64,000 nucleotides of DNA from Cymbidium sinense (lineage: Eukaryota > Streptophyta > Magnoliopsida > Asparagales > Orchidaceae), in the NCBI GenBank assembly GCA_021442155.1, contig CM038225.1, positions 87,618,925 through 87,682,924 on the forward strand, in the 5' to 3' direction. Under the pieces are notes generated by a model. That model had not been told where the DNA came from. It saw nothing but the letters and a program-made list of their open reading frames with translations, and did no database searches. This document shows positions 10,561 to 23,453 of this stretch, one piece after another; positions within the stretch are counted from its first letter, which is position 1; each line of letters opens with the position of its first letter. Position numbers and translations under genes: made by a program.

Positions 10561-11561
10561 AGTTTAGTGTTCACCTAATCTCTAGAGGTGTCCAATGACT
10601 AGGGGAGTTCTAGTGTTTAGAAGATTCTTAAGTCTATGATAGGAGGATGAATCCTCACTCCAAAAGTGAAGTCAACAATCTCAAATGGGTTAATCGAATC
10701 ATTTGACATAAATAGATGGAAAGGGACCTTATTGAATCTAAATTCAAATTAAATTAAAATTAATTTAAATAAAAAAAACCTAAAATCATTTGAAAATAAA
10801 AAATAAACAAAATTAACTAATTATTGAGATGAATTTCACCAATTTTATCATTTAACCCAAATAAACTCATGTTGACCTATTAAGACCAAATTGGGTCTAA
10901 ATTCAAAATCAACTTCAAATAAAATAAAATAAAATAATCTAAATTATTTCAAACACATAAACATATTTAAAGCCCAAACATATTTTAGTTGAGCCAATTT
11001 GGTCATTTGACTCACTACACTTAACTTAACCCATTTAGATTAAAATGAATTGATTTTGGGTTAAAATCAAAATAATTTGAACTAATTTAAATTAATTGAT
11101 TATAATCATCACAAATGATCAACTAAACACAATCAAATTTAAATCTAAAATGGTCAAATAGACCAAAGAGTCCAATTTGACTTTTTTTTGGGTTAAATGC
11201 GTCTAAATGGTTGAACCTATCTTAAACCACATCAAACTTAAATAAATATGGATCAATTGATCAATAAACCCTTCAATGAACAATTAATAATGATTTTAAT
11301 CTAAATCTAATGCTTATCAATTAGTGAAAATATAATTAAACTAACCCAATACAATTTTAACCCAATTAAACTTAATGTAAGCACTTAACCCAAATCAAAA
11401 TCAAATGTGCTTAACCTAATATCTCAAGCTCATTAAGACTTGTCTTGGTTAGCCAATTAGCAAGCCTAAAGAGATGAGGTGGCCATGAAAGATGATGTGG
11501 AATACATGGAGAGGAGAAAAGGTAAAACCAATGCACATGAGTTCGAACAATTTTATGTCCT

Positions 11562-11655
11562 CCCCATCCCATAACCCATTTGGATCAACCAATGACTCAT
11601 TTGACATCACCCCATCCCATAACCCGTTTGGATCAACCAATGACTCATTTGGCAT
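11562..11655. repeat. 48-bp tandem duplication
   Basis: CCCCATCCCATAACCC at 11562 repeats at 11610 with the following TTTGGATCAACCAATGACTC. The period is 48 bp, in two copies differing at few positions. Because 48 is a multiple of three, a minus-strand frame across it repeats its peptide. This is a consequence of the duplication, not evidence of a gene. Confidence 0.75.
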
Positions 11656-12588
11656 CTGACTTTGGTAAGAGATAGTTGCAATCAAATGCCCATAGGGTGA
11701 TTAGGTGGCCAATAGAGGAGCAAGGTGGAACCAATAGAAGCCAACCTTGACCCTTATCCCTCTAAGCCCGAATCATGCTTGATGCCTCATTCCTTAAGGG
11801 ATTCAAACATGTGCTTTCACCTTCATACCACCTTATCTACCATCATGAGAGAAAAATTCCAATGGTTGGCCATCCCATACCTTTTCCAAAAATAGAAAAC
11901 CTTACGGCCAACTATAAGATTGTTTGGAAAGCCCAAATTAGAGGCTTTGGCTCAATCCATTAGATTTCCCAAGTAAAATTGAGTGTGAACAACCCCCTCC
12001 TCCCAAATCTCTCTGATCATCCTTCACACTAAGGTTTGGTGAATAGCAACAGGTATTGGTCTCCACACCTTTCTAGTGGGAGGCAAGCCATAGAAACTTC
12101 CTTAAAGCTTCATCTATGATCCTTGAAGGATTTCAAAAAAAAGAAATAGCATGGAGGATCAATGTCAGTGAGGTAACTTCAACCTCCCATTTAAATTTAT
12201 TTGGTCATTTGTGAAATGAACTTGGTCTTAGGTAAGATCAAGCCATGTAGATCCTTCTAGAACACTCCTTGTTCCATTTACAATTGAAATCCTATGTTCT
12301 TGTTAGGTAGATTGTCGATGATTAGCCCCAAAAAATCAATGAAACTCGTTCTCTACCATAGATAAGGGAGATGCAATCCCAACCATATGTTCCTTATATT
12401 TGGAATGGACGACTATAATCTAGCTGAATCAATTTGTTTAATCCTTTAAAGAAAACACAGATTAATTTTGGGCTGTCAAATCTTTGATCGGATGGCCCTG
12501 ATCCAAATCACATCCCTGATGTCATCATACTTGAGATCTGTGTGGCCAAATCATGAGGCACCATGTGTAAAGAACCACCTTGTTAGCG

Positions 12589-12596
12589 CCACGTGG
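12589..12596. promoter_or_regulatory. CCACGTGG G-box in LTR fragment
   Basis: A perfect CCACGTGG within GCGCCACGTGGCATTGG, at the end of the GC-richer module. This is the same relative position as the boxes at 7947, 28012 and 28042. Confidence 0.4.
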
Positions 12597-14330
12597 CATT
12601 GGTTTAAGCGAGAAAATCATTTTTTTTTTAATTTCAAAATATAAAAAATTACTAAAAATTTAAAAAATTCATATAAAATAACATACTAAACTAAAAAAGC
12701 AATTAAGGGATCTATGAATTCATCTTAGTGAGAGGAATCTATTAAACCTAAAATCCCTAATTTTTTATTAGGTGATTTTGGATTAATTTAAGTTTAATTG
12801 AAAATATTCAAGCATACATTAAATTTAAAATATTAATCTAATCATTTTGAAATGTTAAGGAATTGAAATTAGGGTCAAAACACACCTACAATAAAACATT
12901 AGAGAATTATTGGTCATTTAATTGAAAGATAAGAAAATTCTATAAATCTTATTTACCAAAATAAATTAATAAATAATTCAAGAAAATTAAGAAAAATGAG
13001 GGAGTTAAATTAAAACATCGTAATACACATAAATAAACCCATGAAAAACATTAAAGCTCATTGAAACCCAATAATCCTCAAAATGACATAATTAGTTAAT
13101 TAAATGAATTAATTAATTCATTTAAATAGCCTCATCTTTGAAAAATCATACTAAATCAACAAAATATTTAAAAATTCCAACTAAAGCCTTTATAATTTTA
13201 TCATTCAGAGATGAATTAAAAAAAATTAAAACATAATTAGTTCTCAATAATTTAAGCTTAATTTGGGTTTAATGAAATCACTAAAACCCTAAAATACATC
13301 TCTCATCAAGATGAATTTTAGGGAAATGAAATTGGTACGGAACTCCACTTGGCCTAAAATGTTTAATGTTAAATAACTTATGGATTAGAAGTTTTTAAAT
13401 TTTTAAGTTCTAGGTCAATTTAAATAAAAAAATAAATTAAAAAATACAAAAATTATTAAAATTGATGAAACCAATTCAAAATATTTTCATTAATATCATT
13501 GAACCTAAAAAATTTCTTAGTTCTCTAAAGTTAAGAAATTCTAAAAACTAAATATTTAAGATTTAAAGGATAATTAAAGACATATGAATTTAATTAAACC
13601 TTAAGCTATGAAATTGATAAATCCAAAAGAGAAATTAAATAATCATGTGAAAATTATAATTAGTCAATCCCTAAAATCCATATTCTAATAAGAAATTCAT
13701 TAACTTTGAAATCATATTGAATTCAGTCAACATTAAGTAAATGATGACAATTAAATAAACATAAATAATTAATCAAATAATATAATTTAAATAACATGAA
13801 AATTTAGGATGACTTAGATTTGGTTTGGGACCTTAAATACTTCATTACTCTAGGTTACTTAGGTGAAGATTAACAATTAAGTATTAAGAAATAAAATTTT
13901 ATTATATAAGGTTTAATTCAATAATAAACCCTTAATCATAAAGTACACTTAAATCAACTGAAGTAATAAATTGAATAACTAAATCAATAAAGACCTTAAG
14001 TCATGAAATTAAAATAATAAAAATTATTTGAATAACAAAATCAATATATTTAAATCAAGTTTACATTATAAATTAATTTTGAACCTCAAATCCTTATTTT
14101 AAATTAACTAAATTAATAAACTTAAAAATTTAAGATTAACAAAATATAAATTGAATTGTAAAAAAGTTAATGATATCAATCAAATTAATTAATTTAAAAT
14201 ATTTGAAATTGAACAACCATATTACCTAAAATCTCAATTAAATCAAAGAAGTATAAAATTGAATATAAACCTAAATCATGAAATTGTATTCGATAACTAT
14301 TCATCTTAAATAACATTAAAATAAATTAAT

Positions 14331-15683
14331 CAACATAAAATTTAAACAAATTAAATCAATTAGACTTAATTAGCCCAAGTTAGCCCATTTGACCTAAGAG
14401 GTTCAAATGAGCTAAAACCCAATTGAACGCAAATCAATTGCATTCGAAGTCAGCAATCAACTTCAAATTCATCATTGAACATATTCCAGCCATCCATGCC
14501 ATCCATAATCCCAATTGGTCCAAATTGACTTGACCAAACCACTTAACCCAAAGTGATCTAAAATGGATAATTTGACCAAGCTTCAATCAAACTCCCATTG
14601 GATCAAATCAAGTTATCCAATCCATTCATTGATGATTGTATGTCACAATTGAATACTCTACTACAATTAATTGGATCTAACTAAGCCAATTTGGCCCCTT
14701 AACCCAAGTTGACCCAATTTGAACTAAAGGATTAAATTACTCCAAATCAAATCCTAAACTAAATTCATTAAAACCAATGCTTCTAATTAATCACAAATTA
14801 TATATTAGACATGGTCCAACCTTCAATGGGACCCAATTTGGTCAACCCAACCTAGTTGACCTACTTACCCTAATTTGACCTAAGAGGTCAAATTGAACCA
14901 AATTACTTTCTAATCCAAATCAATTCAAATAAAATCTTCCAATCAATCATTAATGACCAATTGAACATGGACCTAACCCATGCTCAAGAAAATTTGGACA
15001 ATTTGATCAACATAAAATTTAAACAAATTAAATCAATTAGACTTAATTAGCCTAAGTTAACCCATTTGACCTAAGAGGTTAAAATGAGTCAAACACCAAT
15101 TGAACCAAATCAATTGCATTCAAAATAACCAATCAACTTCAAATTCATCATTGAACATATTCCAACCATCCATAGTCTCAATTGGTCCAAATTGACTTGA
15201 CCAAACCACTTAACCTAAAGTGACCTAAAATGGATAATTTGACCAAGCTTCAATCAAACTCCAATTGGATCAAATCAAGTTCTCCAATCCATTCATTGAT
15301 GATTGTATGTCACTATTGAACACTCCACTACAATCAATTGGATCTAACTAAGCCAATTTGGCCCCTTAACCCAAGTTGACCCAATTTGACCTAAAGGATT
15401 AAATTAGGCCAAATCAAATCCTAAACTAAATTGATTAAAACAAATGCTTCTAATAAATCACTATTTATATATTAGACATGGTCCAACCTTCAATGAGACC
15501 CAATTTGGTCAACCCAACCTAGTTGACCTATTTAGCCTAATTTGACCTAAGAGGTCAAATTGAACCAAATCACTCCCTAATCAAAATCAATTCAAATCAA
15601 CTCTTCCAATCAATCATTAATGAACAATTGAACATGGACCTAACCCATGCTCAAGCCAAGTTAGCCAATTTGGTCAACATGAC
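14331..15683 (+). repeat. 677-bp tandem duplication inside the LTR
   Basis: CAACATAAAATTTAAACAAA begins at 14331 and again at 15008. The two units run in parallel through TCATTGAACATATTCC, GGCCCCTTAACCC and CATGGACCTAACCCATGCTC. The second unit fades out near 15683. Divergence is moderate and shared over the full length, so this is one discrete duplication rather than generic low complexity. Confidence 0.85.
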
Positions 15684-15960
15684 CCATTTGACCAAAATTG
15701 AACCATATGAACCAAATCCAAACCTAACCCAAATTGAACTAAACTAATTACATGAACTCATTCTAAATTCTGATTTAAACTTAACGAGACTTCCACTTTG
15801 ACCCAATTTGGTCAAAATGGTCAACTTAGCCCAATTGATCCCATTTGACCTACATGAATCCAATTGAGCCAAACCCAAACAAATCAAGTCACAATGGACC
15901 TACCCAAGTGAGCCCAACCCAAGGTAAACCTAGGTTGGGTCAAACCCATTAAACCAAGTT

Positions 15961-16000
15961 CTCCTCCTCCTCCTCCAACAACAACAACAACAACAACAAG
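15961..16000. repeat. (TCC)n/(CAA)n compound microsatellite
   Basis: A run of CTC/TCC triplets (15961-15976) passes directly into CAA triplets to about 16000. It sits at the change from the GGTCAA module to the GC-richer module. A simple repeat without visible function. Confidence 0.85.
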
Positions 16001-16606
16001 CCTTTATCCAACTAAGTGGGGGAAACCAAGTCCTCCAAATGAGACAAAATCCTCATTTGGAAGGGTTCTCCACTACCTCATGGCTTGGGAACCACCTTTA
16101 CCCTTTTTTGGATAGAGGACCACTGACCCTACCTAACTCAAGGTTATTGGGTTTAGCCATTGGCCAAGAGAGGGTGAGCTCACCCATGGGCAAACATTGG
16201 TCCACATAAGAAGGAGGTGCACTCCATGGTATCCCTCTACACACCCTCAGCCTTTCACACACATCCATCTCAACAGTTCCCTGCCACTTACTCAGGCTAG
16301 ACGACTACCAAAGGTTGAACCAATCCCAACCCTTAGTTTAGTTGTGGAGGAGAGTATACTCTTCCCCATTCATTCAAACTAGACATAATGTTTCCCTAGA
16401 GCATTATGTGCAGTCCCATACCCTCTCTCGAGCTTTCTTGTACACCTCACTGCCAGTGAGACTAGCTCCTAATTGGACCCGAGAGCTCTATCCATCCAAA
16501 GTCCTCAAACCTACACCAAACTCAAATTAACTCTTCTCACACTTTCACCTCACTCCAACGATTCAAAATGAATCATCTCCCAAGCGATTCAACCAACAGA
16601 AGAGGT

Positions 16607-17132
16607 CCCTTGACCAACTATGGTGAGCTTTATGGAGACATTTGGCCCATAGATCGATTGGTGGGGAGGCAGCTCAAGATCTTCTCAACAGGGCTTTGTC
16701 TCTTCAAGACGAAGTTACCTCAATCGTTGGACCACCGGTCTATAACTCCGGTGAGGTAAAAATTTAGTAATCGTTGTCTTAACCATTACGTGTTGGTCTT
16801 TTTTGAAATGAATCATATTTTTATGCGATCTCCATAGATTTATTCCCTAGTCATTTTGGAGCCCTTGACCAACTTTGGCGAGCTTTATGGTGGCATTTGG
16901 CCCATAGATCGATTGATGGGGAAGCAGCTCAAGATTTTCTCAACAGGGCTTTGTCTATTCAAGATAAAGTTACCTCAGTCATTGGACCACCGATCCATAA
17001 CTCCGGTGAGGTAAAAATCTGGCAACTGTTGTCTTGACCATTACATGTTGGTCTTTTTTGAAGTGAATCATGTTTTCATGCAATCTCCATTGTAGGATCT
17101 CCTTAGATTTATTCCCTGGTCATTTTGGAGTT
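16607..17132 (+). repeat. 255-bp duplicated LTR cassette
   Basis: The segment starting TTGACCAACT..GGCGAGCTTTATGG, running through TTGGCCCATAGATCGATTG and CTCCGGTGAGGTAA to CATTTTGGAG, occurs at 16607-16861 and again at 16862-17132. The second copy carries a short extra insert near 17090. CTCCGGTGAGGTAA lies at 16746-16759 and 17001-17014. The frame at 16568-16759 lies in the first copy and is not conserved as protein. Equivalent duplications are found in the LTRs at 8387-8593 and 35962-36169. Confidence 0.8.
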
Positions 17133-18835
17133 GATTGGCTGTTGAACGAGCTTTTACGAGCACGGATGGAGCAGTAGAAGGAAAATGGTGTTTGTCTTCC
17201 GGCGCTCGCACGATGATGGATCATTAGCCGTCCATTTCTGATGATCAGATCAGACGACCATGATTAATTGCATTATAAAACTTGATTTAATCCTTTTAAA
17301 ATGATGAGATTAATATTGACTGTTCGATCCGAGATTAGACAACCAAGACAAAACTACATCCGCCACTACTGAGTTAGCTACTATGTCGGACGATTTAAAT
17401 AGTCAATATCACAGTGCCATGTGGAAAGTGCTACCGTGTGGCACCAATGATTTAAAAAGATCAATTAAGGTTTAAAAATATATTTAAATGTCTAGAACTT
17501 TAAAAAAAACTAATTGTAGAAAATTCCAAAAATTACAAGTAAATATATTTTGGAAAGCTTAGAGAGAAAAGAATTTTACAAAAAAATTAAAATCTTTAAT
17601 TAATACTTAATAAATAGTTCTTAATTATGTTTTGAAGCTCAATCTAATTAATTACTTTAATTAAGGCCAAATTACTTGGCTAAGTAATTCCAAATTTGGT
17701 GGGATGATTCTATGGGATGTCATATGCCTCCCATAATTTTCTTGAAATCATTTGCCATGTGATTTGAATATTATAGAATTTTAACCCTAATTACCCTCTT
17801 TAACTAATTAAATGATTATTAAAATTAATGAAAAGAAAAAAGTAATTATGTTAATTAATCAAAGTAAACAGTGGGTATTATGAGAGAAATAATTAGAACC
17901 CCTTTCCTAATTTTTTTTCAAGTATGCTTCCTTAAGAAGGTTAATTAAAGTGTTTAGTAATTAAAGAATAATTAAAAAAAATCAATAATAAAAAATGAAT
18001 GATAAAATTGATTTAGATAATCAAGTGTATCCCATTAATCCCTTTATGTGTTTAATAGCATAAATTTATTAAAGAAATTATGATTATCTCAATGGTGTGG
18101 GGAAATCATAAGAGTATTTAACTTAAAATAATTTTCTCCTTTAATTTAATTAACTCTTAAGCATAAGCCAAATTGCAATAGACTCTTTTAGGTGCATTGC
18201 TAACATTATTTTTCTAATGCATATCATTGAAGGCTCATGATCAAGTGGTTCATTAAATTAAAGAATTTTGGGGAAGGGTAATCAAATTGATGTCATTAAT
18301 GGCTTGAACCTAATCAACTCATAAAACATATTTAATGTCCTTCCTTAAATATGTTAAATAACCAACATGGGATTGAGTGAATCCTAAGTATCATTTCTCC
18401 TCTTTAGGTTTTAATAACTTAAACATTAAAATTTAATCTTACAAAAATTTTGGTTAGTATTAAGGAATGTTTATTTGCTCAATTGTCCATAGGATTCAAT
18501 GAAATTGAATATGTTATGTGGTGATATTTGATAACTTCCTTTAATTATCATAAATGTGCATGCCGTTTGTTTCATGTGTTCACGTTATCAAAAAGAGAAT
18601 TTAAAGAATATAATTGTATTCAAATTACATAAGTTGGATAAATGTTATGATATGGTGTGGCTATTATCACTAATAAATATCAAATTATTTTAAAATTATA
18701 AATTAATAATGAATCAAAGAGTATGTTTGTTGTAAGCACTTAATGAAATCTCCACTTAGTTGTAACTTAAAGATGGTAAGGAATTATTTTGTATTTATGT
18801 TTTATGTGTATGTTTACATGTATTTGAGTTAGTAA

Positions 18836-19175
18836 GTATATAGTCTAGTCATCCTGGGAACATGAGGCTTTAAGTAGCGCCAAGGAGGTCTTAGATAATC
18901 TCACTTCCTTAGTTTAATAATAGCACATACTTATTTAATTTTATTTATGTGTATGCATGTGCTAGAATAGAGGATAAAATTTTTCTTTTCTTGTCATTAA
19001 ACTTTATATGAATAAAATATTTTATATAACCTTTGCATGGTTTTGTTTTTATGCTTATGCAAATGTTGAAATGTATTTGAATTTGCAAGTATATAGCCTG
19101 AACATCCTAAGAACATGAGGCTTTAAGTAGACCCAAGGAGGTCTTAGATAATCTCACTTCTCTAGTTTAACAACA
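18836..19175 (+). repeat. two-copy direct repeat in the AT-rich LTR module
   Basis: GTATATAG followed by ATCCT..GAACATGAGGCTTTAAGTAG and AAGGAGGTCTTAGATAATCT occurs at about 18836-18915 and again at 19085-19170, spaced about 250 bp. It is the plus-sense counterpart of the pair at 6236 and 6477. Confidence 0.75.
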
Positions 19176-20329
19176 CGTACTTGCTTAAATTTCTAATACA
19201 TGTTTGCATATGTTTATCTATGAGATGGAATCTTTGTTTTTTATCAAATTCATGCATTAACATTCATTAAGTGTGCAAAAATATGGGTATATTTCATGTA
19301 TACATGTTCAATCAAATATTAAGAAGACTAAAGTTAAAAGAATATGAATTTTATTGGTAATGAAAGAAAGTAGTGAAATATTACTCATGTCATGGTAACT
19401 TAATTTCATTAATCTTAAGATGCCTCTTATGTTTGAATAAGATAATTTAAAACTAATCTAAAATTAGGCTAAATAAAAAATTTTCATAAGTGGTTCACTA
19501 AGAAAACCAAAGTTATAATAATTTGCCTTTAGAAATTAACTTAAGATAGGGATGAAGGGGCCAAGTCTCTTTCTTCTTTTTATAATGGTTAGATGCTAAG
19601 TAAGTATTAAATAAATGATAATATAAAAATTAAAATCAATCAATCCATTAAAGGACTTGAAGTGAAACAATTTTTAACGATTAATTTAAATAATTCCAAA
19701 ATTTTAGACAATCATACTTCTAAAGCTTAACCAAGACATACCACATTAAAACCCTAACACACACATTAGAATGCTAAGACATTGATTCTTATATTAAGTT
19801 AGGCTAATGTATGTTATGGTGATGTATTTTATTTCATGATGTAATATTTTAGACTAGATGTTAGGATTATTTGTGCGTAGACTAGGTGTTAGGTCATTCG
19901 TAGTCTAATGATATCTTATGCAGGGGATTGCACTAAATGGGTTGTTATAATAATAAATGAATATAAATATTCTTGCTTGTAGGTGCTGCTTATGCCCCTA
20001 AGCATAATCCAATTAGGATAGGTGGGTTTGGTTACCCAAATGCAAGGTGATAAGTCCAAATATGTGAAATATAATTGTTCGACATGTATGTTTATTTAGC
20101 TAATCTTTGTTTTACACGTGTAATTAAATTTCATATTTTGTAAAAATGAAATTTTTATAATTGGATTAGGATTAGTGCTATGGAATTTAAGATGCGCAGT
20201 GGCTAGAAGGCAAAGACCTAAGAGGCCTTGTGAAGCTTGGAGCAAACTAATCTAAAGAAGGAAAGAAGAACAAGACTTGAAGACTCCCATAACATTCATT
20301 TCATTTATAAAATTTAATTATAATCTGGG

Positions 20330-20340
20330 TTGTTTAAGGG
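20330..20340 (+). promoter_or_regulatory. degenerate core-promoter-like block (TTGTTTAAGGG)
   Basis: This corresponds to the conserved TTGTATAAGGG block, with one A to T change that destroys the TATAA. The flanking GGGTAGAGCTTGGCTACC and GTGTACAG..GTACTCGACCGCACC are kept, so the position is certain even though the box has decayed. Confidence 0.4.
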
Positions 20341-21837
20341 TAGAGCTTGGCTACCTGATTTCTTTTCTTTTTTGGGGTGTACAGAGGTACTCGACCGCAC
20401 CAACCTTTTATTCTTTTATGAAATTCAAATGTTCTATTGTTGTGTTTAGATTGTCCAATAAAAATGACATGCTTTTCAGAGGTTTCTTAAAGTGTGATGA
20501 TTTGATGTGTGACCTAGACTCGATAGGTTGTTTAAGATAAAATTAAATTTTATATTCTCACTAAATAACTTATAACTAAATTTTAATGCAATTCATAACC
20601 TCATTTTAAAGCCCAGGCTTTTAATCAAAATAATAAAAGATTAGCTAAATGATTATATGTTATCACACCATGCATATCATATTATTTCACTCTTGAAAAT
20701 AGAGGATTTGTACTCTTGCATGATAGGGGATATGCTTGACCTGTGAGAGTAGTCCGTTGTAGTGAAGAACACCACTTCTCATTGATTTAGCCCACAACTC
20801 AATTTCATCATGCATTTAGGCATAATTATCCCAAGCATTGGTCTTAAAATTAAATGTGTCAAATGATTTTAAAAACTTATAAATTTTTAATATTAGTCTA
20901 AGTCATGTTTGCATACCAAATATTACCTAATCTCTTAGAGAGTGTGTTTAAGACTCTAGCTTCCTTCCTAATTGAATAATAGCCTAGCTATCGTGCATCT
21001 ATATAAGACTAGCCTATATGGTTTTTAAAGCATAGGATGTGTTATCTGGCGGCCATTTTGGGCAGTTGTAAGTCCAGAAGAGTAAAGATGTGTTCACTCT
21101 CTCTTGTGGAGGTAGAACCTTATCCCATTTTTCTCGAGTAGAATTAGGTCAAGCTCTTAGATTGTGCTAGAGCACCCTATACATAGGTTCTGAGGCATCT
21201 TGTTTCTCTTTTGCTATGGGCACAAGTCCTCACCTGTTATGCATTTCTTCAATCTTTTGTTGGTGGAATCTAAGTTCTAGCATTCTAATAAAATTTCAAC
21301 TAAAATAAATAATTTTCTCTCTTTCAAAAATGTAAAACCTCACTATAAGGTAGATTGAAGCACCCACTAGGCTTCCTAGAATCATTTGTGCTTTCTATTT
21401 ATTCTCTTTTAGAATATGTGAAGAAGTCATTTTATTCAAGTAATCCCATTTGATCTCTAATAATAAGCATGTATTTGATAGTCTAGCCTTGAAATCTTTG
21501 GAAATACTCATTAACTACTTTAATCGAGAGTATTCTTAAAAAAGTCATATTTCTTAGGATGTAATTAACTATGGAAGCTTGCTTCCATTGGGAATTAAAG
21601 AAACTGACATAAAATAAACCTTATTTTACTTATCCTTGTAAAGTAGGAGAAAGATCTTTGGTATATATGTACACCCATTTACCTTAGGAGTCCTTATTAG
21701 GTGATTAGGTCCATCATAGCATGATATTTCTGTCTTTTGAGATGGTATATCATACCTTAATATTGCACCCTAGCACTTCAATAAGTATCCCTTAAGATCC
21801 GTGTGGTGTCTTTATGACTCCAAATTAAAACACCACA

Positions 21838-22880
21838 GTGCTGTATCATATTAATTTGGCCCATGACTTTTTTCCAACTACATCTTATTATAGGCATGAA
21901 ATTGTGTACCTAAAGTCTTAAAAGAAATTATGAGTCAAAATAGATAAAAAAATAAAAATTATTACATTAGTTTGGTGCATAATATACTAATCATGATCTT
22001 AGGGTTAGGAAGTTAGTTTAGGTTCTTAGTTTTCTCTTTTAATGTACAACAGCTGAGCAACTTTGCATTCATAAGACTGAACTGATGGATTTGAAATCAC
22101 TTAGGTGGTGTTAGTTGGCAACCTTCTAGGTAGGTAATAAGTCCAGATGAGTCCGAGATATGTTCATTTTCTCAAGTGAGAAAGAAAACTAATAATTCCC
22201 ATAAATTAGATTAAATTGAGCATCTAACTTATGCTAGAAGCATTTTTAGACTTTGGTCTTGACGTATCCTATTGAAATAAGTTCTGAACCACTAGGAATT
22301 TCTTTAATCTTGTACTTTCAGAATCTAAGCTAAAAATTTCTAATAAAATGTCAAACTCATACTTTTAATAATTTAAATTGCAAAAATATAAATCCAAATA
22401 GTTAGATAGTTGATATGCTTACTAGGCTTCCTAGTATCTAAAAGTGTTTCTTACTTATGCTTGATTGGCTTTCAAAAAGAACTTTTCCTCGTTAGAGCAT
22501 TCCCTTTTGAATTTTTAAATTATCAATATTTTTAAGACCAACTTTGAAATCTATAAAGATAAAGGTTTGTTTCTTTAATCGAGAGTATTTTTAAGAGAAA
22601 TTATATTCTTTCTAAGATGTCATTAACTATAGGGGCTTGCCTTGATAGGAAACTATGAATGCTGCAATAAATAAATCTTATTCTGCTTTTTCTTGAAGTT
22701 CAAGGGAAATATCTTTAGTATATCAAAGACCCATTGGCCTAAGGAGTCCTTATTGAATAATCGAATCTAGTACAGGGTAATATATTTATCTTTTGAGATA
22801 ATATATTCATCCTTTAATGACTTATTTGATTATCTTGATAAGTACCCCCGAGTTCTACGTGGTGTCATAATTTCCTCCGT
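21838..22880 (+). mobile_element. partial LTR, distal (R/U5-like) part, plus sense
   Basis: It repeats the distal modules of the preceding LTR: GGTGTTAGTTGGCAACC (22110), the CTAATAAAA..TCAAACTC block (22340), CTTACTAGGCTTCCTAG (22418), CGAGAGTATTTTTAAG (22579) and AAGGAGTCCTTATTGA (22739). It lacks everything upstream, including the promoter block, and does not keep a clear CACCACA end. It is a truncated or recombined second copy, with nothing else in it. Confidence 0.65.
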
Positions 22881-22913
22881 ATATATCCTATGTTAGTGTA
22901 GCTAAAAGTCAGG

Positions 22914-23453
22914 TGTTTACCTCACTTTTGAGCGAGGATGATAATAATCTCTATAGACTTATGATTCGATCTAGACACTAAGACCTCCTTAGAACTAAGC
23001 CATTTTTTGGTGGATTGGTGAAGACCAATTCTAAGATAAAAAAACTCATAGGGTTCAACCCTAAGGTAAGACCCTGACCTAAATTAGTCAAGGCCTATCT
23101 ATCCTAAACCCAAATCAACTTTTATAACCAAATCAATTGATTACTAACCAAAAACAAATGATTCCAAACCTAATATGACCTTTTAAGATTTAATTTGGCC
23201 AATTAGCTAAGTTAACCCAACTTAACTCATTTGGGCTTAGAAGGGATAAATACAAAATTAATTCAATTCATTTGAAATTTAACTCACCCAAACACATTTG
23301 AACTCAATTAAACTTGATTGGACCTTGATTATCATCTTATTGAACTAATTTGGCCCTTAACCTAAGTTAACCCAATTGAATCCTATAGAACCAAAGTCCA
23401 ATCCAATTGAAAATCAAATGGAAATGTTCAATTGGAAGACTTATTTCAAAAGC
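22914..23453 (+). mobile_element. LTR 5' end fragment, plus sense
   Basis: TGTTTACCTCACTTTTGAGC at 22914 matches the LTR start consensus TGTTGACCTCACTTTT and is followed by about 500 bp of the GGTCAA/AACCCAAT module. At about 23453 the sequence changes abruptly to a minus-sense LTR module, so the rest of this LTR has been lost. The 33 bp before it match no known module. Confidence 0.6.

Larger units (their letters stand above)
3891..10677 (-). mobile_element. complete LTR (about 6.8 kb), minus sense, probably a solo LTR
   Basis: The left edge TGTGGTGTTTTATTTT matches the LTR edge at 62350, and the right edge GAAGTCAACA matches the right edges at 38161 and 46072. In sense direction (right to left) it holds the start block (10600-10677), a GGTCAA-rich module (about 8900-10500), a GC-richer module with a CCACGTGG box (7940-8850), an AT-rich module (5720-7940), the TTGTATAAGGG block (5154-5164), and R/U5-like modules down to 3891. 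Neither side continues into a minus-strand interior: pol on the left is plus-strand, and LTR DNA of opposite orientation lies on the right. A solo LTR is therefore likely. Confidence 0.75.
10683..14330 (+). mobile_element. partial LTR of the LARD-like subtype, plus sense
   Basis: No LTR start or end is visible. The order is a GGTCAA/AACCCAAT module (10683-11440), a GC-richer module (about 11450-12610) ending in a CCACGTGG box, and an AT-rich module (12620-14330). The segment around 12711-12770 (TCTTAGTGAGAGGAATCTAT and what follows) matches the reverse complement of the LARD LTRs near 44240-44310, rather than the other LTRs. It is cut off on the left by the solo LTR at 10677 and on the right by a second, type I LTR at about 14331. 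Roughly 13000-14330 is AT-rich filler with no other feature. Confidence 0.6.
14331..21837 (+). mobile_element. LTR (about 7.5 kb as preserved), plus sense, start lost
   Basis: Modules in sense order: GGTCAA/TTGACC repeats (14331-15960, internally duplicated), GC-richer cassette module (15960-17460), AT-rich module (17460-19740), a block with ACACACATTAGAATGCTAAG (19755), CCTAAGCATAATCC (19997), a degenerate TTGTTTAAGGG promoter block (20330), and R/U5-like modules (20400-21830). The right edge AAAACACCACA (21827-21837) is the reverse complement of the TGTGGTGTTTT edges at 3891 and 62350. The TGTTGACC start is absent, so the 5' end is truncated or recombined. No interior follows on the right. 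Confidence 0.7.

Noticed and set aside
16197..16759. Overlapping plus frames of 61-63 codons in a GC-richer stretch, at first suggestive of a small host gene.
   Set aside because: The stretch is an LTR module present in several copies, including a tandem duplicate at 16862-17132 in which the frame is not kept.
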